Source of the DNA: an uncultured Campylobacter sp.
GTDB lineage: Bacteria > Campylobacterota > Campylobacteria > Campylobacterales > Campylobacteraceae
Assembly (NCBI GenBank): GCA_938041615.1
Contig: CALISV010000175.1
Span: 1 to 5,705 of the forward strand
Length of the DNA: 5,705 nucleotides
Direction of reading: 5' to 3'
A program made the position numbers and the translations under genes. Numbering within the stretch: the stretch's first letter is position 1; each line of letters opens with the position of its first letter. Positions 1 through 5,058 of the stretch are shown here, piece after piece. Under the pieces are notes generated by a model, which did not search any database, was not told the DNA's origin, and saw only the letters and a program-made list of their open reading frames with translations.

Positions 1-238
1 TTTTTATATAATCGCACCGAATTTATACGAATTTGTCTTATTGTGGGGCTAGGGCGAGATTTGTAAATTTTAAAGCCGAATTTAAAATACAAAACTTTAG
101 GGTGCGGTATTTTTAGATGATTTTTGCGGCTGTGCGGTAAATTTTTGGCGTAGATAGAACATATAGTTCATCGAGCCGAAAATTTACAAGCTCCGCAAAA
201 AGCGCTAAAAAGACAAGCCCTCGCAATAGGAAAGAAAA
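1..238. other. non-coding leader upstream of mnmA
   Basis: No convincing coding region is visible. The reading frames entering from the left edge stop at 50-52 and 64-66, so the end of an upstream gene may lie in the first 50-65 bases, but neither short tail is recognisable. A TATAAT hexamer sits at 7-12 and a weaker TATAGT at 162-167. The octamer GTGCGGTA occurs twice, at 102-109 and 132-139. Three AAATTT hexamers are present. No tRNA, riboswitch or clear terminator hairpin was recognised. Confidence 0.6.
162..167 (+). promoter_or_regulatory. candidate -10 box for mnmA (weak)
   Basis: TATAGT lies 71 bases before the mnmA start, with an AT-rich stretch (AAATTTTT) about 15-20 bases upstream. 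Campylobacter sigma-70 promoters usually have a good -10 and little -35, so this is permissible. It lies within a GAAC-5 nt-GTTC inverted repeat (157-169). The TATAAT at 7-12 is a better match but much farther away. The assignment is tentative. Confidence 0.25.
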
Positions 239-1255
239 ATGAAAATACTAATGGCCATGAGCGGCGGCGTCGACTCCACCATGAGCGCCAAAATGCTGCT
301 AGAAGCGGGTCACGAGGTCGTGGGCTGCTATATGAAACTGCACAAAAAACCCGGCTACCACGAGCAAAATATCGGCAAAGTCGCCCGCGCGTGCGAGTAT
401 CTGGGTATAAGCTACCACGTGCTCGATCTGCAAGACGAGTTTGACAGATACGTCTACACGCCATTTGTCGGCGCTTACAAAGAGGGCCGCACGCCAAATC
501 CCTGCGCGCTTTGCAACCGCTTTATCAAATTTGGCGAACTGCTAAAATTTGCCAAAAGTCTCGGCTGTGAAAAGCTCGCCACGGGCCACTACATCCGCGT
601 GCAAGACGGCATGATCAGAGTCGCGGCCGATCCTAGCAAGGATCAGAGCTACTTCGTCGCGCAGGTGCCAAAAGAGATAATCGCCGATATGATTTTCCCG
701 CTCGGGGATAAGTTTAAAAAAGATATAAAAGAGCTGGCAAAATCTTTACCTAGCTTTCGCGAATACGGCGAGCAGGCCGAGAGCAGCGAGATTTGCTTCG
801 TCGAGGACACCTATATCGAGGTGCTAAACAAGCACTACGAGACCGACCTGCCCGGCGACGTGGTCGATAGCGCCGGCAGGGTGATCGGGCGGCACAACGG
901 CTACATGCACTACACGATCGGCAAGAGGCGCGGATTTGAGGTGTTTGGGGCGCACGAGCCGCATTTCGTGCTCTCTATCGACGCTCAAAATAACCGCATC
1001 GTCGTGGGCCCAAAAGAGGAACTTGAGCGCGGCAAGATCGCAGTAAATAGCCTAAATTTATTCGTGGACGAGAGCGAGTTTGACTGCGACGTCAAGGTTC
1101 GCTACCGCAGCATCGGGCTAAACGCGCACGTAAGGGTGCTAGAGGGCGGCACCGCCGAGGTCGAGCTAAAGCAGAGCGCGTTTGGCGTGGCTAGCGGACA
1201 GCTGGCGGTATTTTACAGAGGCGAGCTGGTTATCGGCAGCGGATTTATACTGTAA
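239..1255 (+). CDS. mnmA: tRNA-specific 2-thiouridylase MnmA
   Basis: MnmA (TrmU) inserts sulfur at C2 of the wobble uridine (U34) of tRNA-Lys, -Glu and -Gln in the cytoplasm, using ATP to adenylate the base and a persulfide relayed from a cysteine desulfurase. The 338-residue product is a normal family length, slightly shorter than the E. coli enzyme. Visible motifs are the N-terminal PP-loop SGGVDS (residues 8-13), TPNPCALCN (85-93) whose Cys89 should be the first catalytic cysteine, ATGHY (114-118), KDQSYF (134-139), SSEICFVED (182-190) with the second catalytic cysteine Cys186, and TIGKRRG (226-232) in the central domain. A C-terminal beta-barrel region follows. The start is supported by AGGAAAG at 228-234, four bases before the ATG. 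The gene stands alone: the next gene begins 218 bp downstream and no clear terminator is seen. Nothing catalytic is missing. Family assignment is secure. Confidence 0.97.
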   Translation: MKILMAMSGGVDSTMSAKMLLEAGHEVVGCYMKLHKKPGYHEQNIGKVARACEYLGISYHVLDLQDEFDRYVYTPFVGAYKEGRTPNPCALCNRFIKFGELLKFAKSLGCEKLATGHYIRVQDGMIRVAADPSKDQSYFVAQVPKEIIADMIFPLGDKFKKDIKELAKSLPSFREYGEQAESSEICFVEDTYIEVLNKHYETDLPGDVVDSAGRVIGRHNGYMHYTIGKRRGFEVFGAHEPHFVLSIDAQNNRIVVGPKEELERGKIAVNSLNLFVDESEFDCDVKVRYRSIGLNAHVRVLEGGTAEVELKQSAFGVASGQLAVFYRGELVIGSGFIL

Positions 1256-1286
1256 GTTTTATCTTAAATTTGATTGCTTCGGGCGG

Positions 1287-1392
1287 TCAAATTTGTCAAA
1301 TTTAGATCGGCGTTTGCGGACAAAAGCTGGTCAAATTTGCCTGCGCTTGATCAAATTTAATTTACCGTCCGCCGCGCGAAATCCTCAAATTT
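1287..1392 (+). repeat. cluster of five TCAAATTT direct repeats
   Basis: The gap between mnmA and the next gene carries TCAAATTT at 1287-1294, 1296-1303, 1331-1338, 1351-1358 and 1385-1392, all in the same orientation. The inverse copy AAATTTGA at 1266-1273 could pair with the first copy as an 8-bp stem around a 13-nt loop. Spacing is irregular, so this is not a tandem or CRISPR array. It looks like a local concentration of the AAATTT word that recurs throughout the window. Function is unknown. Confidence 0.7.
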
Positions 1393-1441
1393 TCTTTATT
1401 TTATATCCTGCCTCCATACCTCAATTTTAGCCTAAAACCGC

Positions 1442-1447
1442 TAAAAT
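1442..1447 (+). promoter_or_regulatory. candidate -10 box for the NTF2-like gene
   Basis: TAAAAT lies 26 bases before the start codon of the downstream gene, within an AT-rich run, and a T-rich tract (around 1390-1406) lies upstream as is common in Campylobacter promoters. The implied 5' leader is about 20 nt and contains the AAGGA ribosome-binding site at 1464-1467 region. There is no recognisable -35 box. Confidence 0.4.
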
Positions 1448-1473
1448 ATACAAAAATAATTAAAGGATGCAAG

Positions 1474-1956
1474 ATGAATCCAAAAGAGATCGCCGAGGAG
1501 CTCATCGTAAAAATGATCAACGCCGCCGATCGCAAGCAAACCCAGCGCGTGCGCGAGTGCTTCGCCGACGTCGTCTTCGTCGATCACTCGAGCCTAAACG
1601 GCATGCGCGGCGCGCTCGTTAGCGCGGACGAGTTCGTGACGTCGTGGCAGCAGCTGCTCGAGGACGCGCAGACCTACACTTCGCTTAGCAACTTTGAGCT
1701 ATTGCCCGCGCAGGAGGGCATCAGCGCCGAGTGCCACGCGCACATGGTTTACACGGCGACGGGCGTTGAGCCGTGGGAGATATTCGGCCGTCAGATTTTT
1801 GAGATATTTAGGGTTTCTGGCGAGTACAAGATCACTTCGTTTCAGTTCGCCGCCGCCGTGCAAAGAGGCAACAAAAACTTCCTAAAAGAGCTGCAAGCGC
1901 GTAAAAAACGCTCGAAGCTCGGTCAAATTTACGATAAATTTAGCGGGAAAAAGTGA
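1474..1956 (+). CDS. NTF2/SnoaL-like domain protein of unknown function
   Basis: The 160-residue cytoplasmic protein has no signal peptide or membrane segment. Its layout fits the NTF2-like/SnoaL-like cone fold: N-terminal helices (about 1-32), then FADVVFVDHSS (30-40) followed by G43, a helix with a tryptophan (EFVTSWQQLL, 53-62), and strands with alternating hydrophobics (about 72-128, including W101, G105 and the phenylalanines after it). This fold is used by small enzymes and by plain binding proteins, so no reaction can be assigned. Residues 134-160 form a Lys/Arg-rich tail that could contact nucleic acid or another acidic partner; that is inference. The start is supported by AAGGA just upstream. 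It is transcribed alone, convergent to the next gene. Base composition is GC-rich (about 63% in a 60-base sample), like mnmA. The fold call is moderately confident; the coding call is strong. Confidence 0.8.
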   Translation: MNPKEIAEELIVKMINAADRKQTQRVRECFADVVFVDHSSLNGMRGALVSADEFVTSWQQLLEDAQTYTSLSNFELLPAQEGISAECHAHMVYTATGVEPWEIFGRQIFEIFRVSGEYKITSFQFAAAVQRGNKNFLKELQARKKRSKLGQIYDKFSGKK

Positions 1957-2074
1957 AATTTGATTTATGCGCGCGAGGCTTTGAACTGTAAATTTACGTC
2001 TAAATTTATCGGCAAAACCCGCACCGCAAAAATGCTAATTTAATTGCAAAAGCCGCAGCCCGTCAAATTTGCCC

Positions 2075-2524
2075 TCACTTAAAAATATCAAGGTTTAAAT
2101 TTAACTCGTCTATGATAGATAAAAAATCTGAAATTTCCTTTTTTATCTGATTTACGTCATAAAGGCTAGGCGGTAGCGAAAAGATAGTTGTTTCAAATTT
2201 ATTTTCCGCTCCGTTTAAAAATAGGTAAAATTTATCGTCCATAAACGTCGCGCTCACGCCCATCTCTGCGGTGTATTTTATCTTTAACTCTCTCAAGCGC
2301 TTCATAAACGCAGGCGTCAAAAGATATCTTACTTCGACCTTGTTGTCTGTAAAAACTCTAAATTCATCGTTAAACAAAGTATCGTCCATCTGTTCTTTTT
2401 CGCCTAAAAATTTAGTATTTAGCGTACGACTCGCGACTATCGTTTGACCGTTAAATTTCTTGTAAAACTCACAGACCAAGACCGAACCGCTAAAAGGTTG
2501 TGTGTATTTCATTGCTTCCCACAT
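2075..2524 (-). CDS. DUF3137-like C-terminal fragment, probably a 5'-truncated gene
   Basis: The 149 residues resemble the C-terminal half of DUF3137 proteins, recognised from family memory. A GxxxxxEFYKKFNGQTIV segment (13-30) corresponds to the family's conserved DFNK-F-G-T-V stretch. FRVFTDNKVEVRYLLTPAFM (55-74) corresponds to the family's hallmark VYS-DQVEARYILTPAFM. VSATFMDDKFYLFL (90-103), an FE pair (110-111) and a C-terminal IIDELNLNLDIF (137-148) complete the pattern. Family members are usually around 300 or more residues with N-terminal membrane segments, which are absent here. The ATG at 2524 has no good ribosome-binding site. The same frame continues upstream through a stop at 2561-2563 into a further 31 open codons. 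Composition is about 37% GC by hand count, much lower than mnmA. It is either a decaying remnant or a short standalone cytoplasmic version. It points towards the NTF2-like gene and is insulated from the chaperone gene by terminators. Confidence 0.6.
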   Translation of the reverse strand: MWEAMKYTQPFSGSVLVCEFYKKFNGQTIVASRTLNTKFLGEKEQMDDTLFNDEFRVFTDNKVEVRYLLTPAFMKRLRELKIKYTAEMGVSATFMDDKFYLFLNGAENKFETTIFSLPPSLYDVNQIKKEISDFLSIIDELNLNLDIFK

Positions 2525-2658
2525 AAAACTATCGCTCGGAAAGTGAAAGCCTATCGTAGCTTATGGTATCCATGACTTCGTGAGATTAAATTTGATATCG
2601 TTTGGAGATAAATTTATGTCGTAAAGGTGCGGGTCTTGGCGAGTAAGCAAATAAATTT

Positions 2659-2685
2659 AAAGAAAAATCGGTCAAATTTGACCGA
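2659..2685 (-). terminator. second (distal) intrinsic terminator, perfect 18-bp palindrome
   Basis: TCGGTCAAATTTGACCGA at 2668-2685 is a perfect palindrome. Read on the - strand it folds as a hairpin of up to 7 bp around an AATT loop and is followed directly by TTTTTCTTT (2667-2659). It lies just beyond the first terminator for the chaperone gene. Its centre is the AAATTT hexamer that is repeated across the window. Confidence 0.7.
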
Positions 2686-2721
2686 AAATAAAAGAAATTA
2701 AGCCGAATCAAATCGGCTTAA
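2685..2721 (-). terminator. intrinsic terminator of the SurA-like gene
   Basis: On the - strand a 9-bp perfect stem (TTAAGCCGA at 2721-2713, TCGGCTTAA at 2706-2698) with a 6-nt loop is followed by a U-rich tract TTTCTTTTATTTT (2697-2685). It starts 21 bases past the stop codon of the chaperone gene. In the + direction the hairpin is followed only by ATTTT, so it is mainly a - strand terminator. Confidence 0.85.
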
Positions 2722-2742
2722 ATTTTGTGCTTAAATTTGAGT

Positions 2743-3579
2743 TTAGCGTAGATATTTGACGTTAGCTTTGGCGCGGAGTTTGTTGAAGTATTCGCCGATG
2801 ACGCGGTCTTGCTCGAGTTTATAAAGCGCGTTCATCGCTTCGTCTCTGACCTCGTCAAATTCAGGCATCGTTTGCCCCTTTTTAGACGCTACGTAAAACA
2901 TCTCAAAGCCCTCGGGAGTCTGGAAAATTTGCGTGAAAGTGCCGTCCGGGGTCTGCTGAAATATCGTTCGTAGTTGAGGCGGGATCTGCTCGCTTTTTAG
3001 ATCTAGCACGTCCATGTGCACGCTGTGGTTGGTATTCATCGGGGAGCTGTGTCTAGCAGCCTCTAAAAGCTGCATCGAAGGTGCCACGTATCTAGTCACG
3101 CTCACGTCGGTAAAGTGCGCGAAAAGGTCGCGATTTTGCTCGAAATACGCTCTCGCGGCGTTTTCTGAAATGTTGATTTTAGCATCGGCAAATATGCTTT
3201 GATATAGCTTTTCTTGTTTTATGCTTTTTGCCACGTCGTCTTTAAACTGCGCGTAGTCTCCACCCTTTGATAGCACGGCCGAGCGCAGATCTGAGGCGCT
3301 CATACCGCTCTCGCTTGCGATCTTTTGCAGCCTTTGATTTAGCTCGTAGTCGCTGGCTTCGATTTTTAGGTTTTTGATCTGCGCGGTTTCGAGCCTATCG
3401 CGGATCAGTAAATTTAGCGCGTTGGCTTCGCTTGTTTGCAGCTGCGCGGCGGCTTTGCGCACTTCGTTTACGGTGATGGGTTCGTTTTCGATGATGACGG
3501 CTATGCCGTTTGAGATCTGGCTCGCGTTAGCCATACAAAAACTGAGAAAAAACGCGGCGAATGAGATCTTTTTTAACAT
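2743..3579 (-). CDS. SurA/PEB4-like periplasmic chaperone (peptidyl-prolyl isomerase family)
   Basis: The 278-residue protein starts with a classical signal peptide: KK at 3-4, a hydrophobic core (about 5-16) and a predicted cleavage after Ala-Asn-Ala (17-19). The mature protein begins with a SurA_N-like region: a short strand (GIAVIIENEPIT, 25-36), then several helices to about residue 150. A compact parvulin-like segment (about 155-235) follows, and a C-terminal helix (240-270) presumably packs back on the N-terminal chaperone domain. Such proteins escort outer-membrane proteins through the periplasm. Position next to gltX and the malic enzyme gene matches C. jejuni Cj1289, a SurA-like chaperone of similar length. 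The parvulin segment is diverged: the usual ARHIL start and GGDLG turn are not seen, although the end (TPEGFEMFYV, 221-230) fits. Isomerase activity is therefore doubtful and chaperone function more likely. AAAGG (3586-3590 on the - strand) supports the start; a TATAAT promoter lies upstream. Confidence 0.92.
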   Translation of the reverse strand: MLKKISFAAFFLSFCMANASQISNGIAVIIENEPITVNEVRKAAAQLQTSEANALNLLIRDRLETAQIKNLKIEASDYELNQRLQKIASESGMSASDLRSAVLSKGGDYAQFKDDVAKSIKQEKLYQSIFADAKINISENAARAYFEQNRDLFAHFTDVSVTRYVAPSMQLLEAARHSSPMNTNHSVHMDVLDLKSEQIPPQLRTIFQQTPDGTFTQIFQTPEGFEMFYVASKKGQTMPEFDEVRDEAMNALYKLEQDRVIGEYFNKLRAKANVKYLR

Positions 3580-3608
3580 ATAAAACCTTTGTTTAAGTCT
3601 AAAGTAAA

Positions 3609-3614
3609 TATAAT
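3609..3614 (+). promoter_or_regulatory. candidate -10 box for the gltX operon
   Basis: A perfect TATAAT on the + strand lies 52 bases before the gltX ATG. It is preceded by AT-rich DNA without a clear -35, which is usual for Campylobacter. Its predicted start site, around 3620-3622, falls on the -10 box of the opposite promoter. TATAAC at 3623-3628 is an alternative. Confidence 0.5.
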
Positions 3615-3620
3615 TTGAGC

Positions 3621-3629
3621 ATTATAACA
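3621..3629 (-). promoter_or_regulatory. extended -10 promoter for the SurA-like gene
   Basis: On the - strand the sequence TGTTATAAT is a perfect extended -10 (TGnTATAAT) 41 bases before the start codon at 3579. A weak TTGCGC-like -35 lies about 15 bases farther upstream. The implied leader is about 30-35 nt and contains the AAAGG ribosome-binding site. It faces the gltX -10 box across six bases. Confidence 0.65.
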
Positions 3630-3666
3630 TTTTAAATTTAAGCGCAAGCTATAAAGGTAAAATTTA

Positions 3667-5058
3667 ATGCAAAATTCACAAATAGTAACTAGATTTGCCC
3701 CCTCTCCGACCGGATATCTGCACATCGGCGGGCTTAGGACGGCGCTTTATAACTACTTATACGCTAGAGCAAACGGCGGCAAATTTCTGCTGCGTATCGA
3801 AGATACCGACCTAAAACGAAACTCCGAAGAAGCCACGCAAGCGATAAAAGAGGCCTTTGCCTGGTGCGGGCTGGATCACGACGGCGAGGTGACGTATCAG
3901 TCGCGTAGATTTGACGTATATAAAGAGTACGTACAAAAGCTGCTAGCCGAGGGCAAAGCCTATAAATGCTACATGAGCAAAGACGAGCTAGACGCTCTGC
4001 GCGCCGAGCAAGAAGCGCGAAAAGAGAGGCCCAAATACGACAATCGCTACCGCGAATTTACAGGCACTCCGCCTGCGGGAGTGGAGCCCGTCATACGCAT
4101 CAAAGCGCCTCTAAGCGGCGAGATCGTGATCGACGACGGCATCAAAGGCGAGGTCAAATTTAGAGTCGAGGATATCCTGGATGATTTTATCATCGCGCGC
4201 TCTGACGGGACGCCGACCTATAACTTCACGGTTGTGATAGATGACGCTTTAATGGGCGTAACCGACGTCATCCGCGGCGACGATCATCTATCAAATACCC
4301 CGAAGCAAATCGTGCTATACGATGCGCTTGGTTTTAAAGCGCCGAAATTTTATCACGTCGCGATGATAAACGGCGAGGACGGTAGCAAACTGAGCAAACG
4401 CCACGGCGCGACCGACGTGATGGAGTATAAGCGCATGGGTTATCTGCCTGAGGCTCTTTTAAATTTCCTCGTGCGCCTAGGCTGGAGCCACGGAAACGAC
4501 GAAATTTTCGGCATGGACGATATGCTAAAGTATTTCGATCCGCACGATATAAACAAAAGCTCAAGCACCTATAACGCAAGCAAGCTAGAGTGGCTAAACG
4601 CCCACTACATCAAGACTCTGCCGTACGAGAGGCTAGCAAAAGAGATGCTTGAATTTGACATAGATTTTAAAGCGATGCCAAAGGGCGAGGTGCTGTTAAA
4701 TTCATTGCGCGAACGCTCAAGAACGCTAGTTGAGATGAGCCAAAGCGCAAGGACGATCATAAACGCTCCAAGCACATACGACGAGAAAGCGTACGCTAAA
4801 TTTATCACGCCCGAAAGCAAGGAAAATTTGGCTAAATTTGCCGAAATTTTAGGCGAAAATTTAGACGCCAAAGGCTACGAGGAGATGACGGCTAAATTTT
4901 TAGAAGCAAACGGCTTAAAGCTAAAAGACCTAGCCCAGGCGCTTCGCGTCGCGCTAACGGGAAATAGCGTAAGCCCGGGGATATTTGAGGTGCTTGAGGT
5001 TTTGGGCGCGGACGAGACGAAAAAACGAATAAAAAATATTTTAAAGGAGAATAAATGA
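3667..5058 (+). CDS. gltX: glutamyl-tRNA synthetase
   Basis: GltX attaches glutamate to tRNA-Glu in the cytoplasm with ATP. The 463-residue length is normal for a class I GluRS. The Rossmann-fold signature [12 protein letters not shown] (11-22) holds the HIGH-type motif, IEDTD is at 44-48, IRGDDHLSN at 202-210, and the KMSKS equivalent is SKLSKR (240-245). The helical anticodon-binding region runs from about 300 to the end. The insertion that carries a zinc in the E. coli enzyme keeps only one of its cysteines (Cys101; Met103 and Tyr128 replace others), so it should not bind zinc. Epsilonproteobacteria commonly carry two GluRS paralogues. By sequence memory and context this one matches H. pylori GltX1, the tRNA-Glu-specific enzyme, and C. 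jejuni Cj1288c, confusingly called gltX2. AAAGG at 3653-3657 precedes the ATG by nine bases. Its stop overlaps the malic enzyme start by 4 bp, so it leads an operon. Confidence 0.97.
   Translation: MQNSQIVTRFAPSPTGYLHIGGLRTALYNYLYARANGGKFLLRIEDTDLKRNSEEATQAIKEAFAWCGLDHDGEVTYQSRRFDVYKEYVQKLLAEGKAYKCYMSKDELDALRAEQEARKERPKYDNRYREFTGTPPAGVEPVIRIKAPLSGEIVIDDGIKGEVKFRVEDILDDFIIARSDGTPTYNFTVVIDDALMGVTDVIRGDDHLSNTPKQIVLYDALGFKAPKFYHVAMINGEDGSKLSKRHGATDVMEYKRMGYLPEALLNFLVRLGWSHGNDEIFGMDDMLKYFDPHDINKSSSTYNASKLEWLNAHYIKTLPYERLAKEMLEFDIDFKAMPKGEVLLNSLRERSRTLVEMSQSARTIINAPSTYDEKAYAKFITPESKENLAKFAEILGENLDAKGYEEMTAKFLEANGLKLKDLAQALRVALTGNSVSPGIFEVLEVLGADETKKRIKNILKENK
5044..5049 (+). promoter_or_regulatory. 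ribosome-binding site of the malic enzyme gene
   Basis: AAGGAG is embedded in the last codons of gltX, five bases before the ATG at 5055. It is the strongest Shine-Dalgarno sequence in the window and fixes this start. With the ATGA stop/start overlap it supports translational coupling while still allowing efficient independent initiation. Confidence 0.8.

Noticed and set aside
168..497. 109-codon open frame on the - strand
   Set aside because: It lies antisense over the mnmA start, is rich in Arg and Cys as expected of a shadow frame, and matches no known family.
1287..1392. Possible CRISPR or tandem array
   Set aside because: The repeats are only 8 bp, spacing is irregular (9-35 bp) and the same word is spread over the whole window.
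1182..1430. 82-codon + strand frame overlapping the mnmA end and the repeat-rich gap
   Set aside because: It starts inside mnmA in another frame, and its second half merely translates the AAATTT repeats; no ribosome-binding site.
1957..2074. Possible shared terminator between the convergent NTF2-like and DUF3137-like genes
   Set aside because: Only short AT palindromes (GTAAATTTAC, 1989-1998) are visible, with no GC-rich stem followed by a T-tract.
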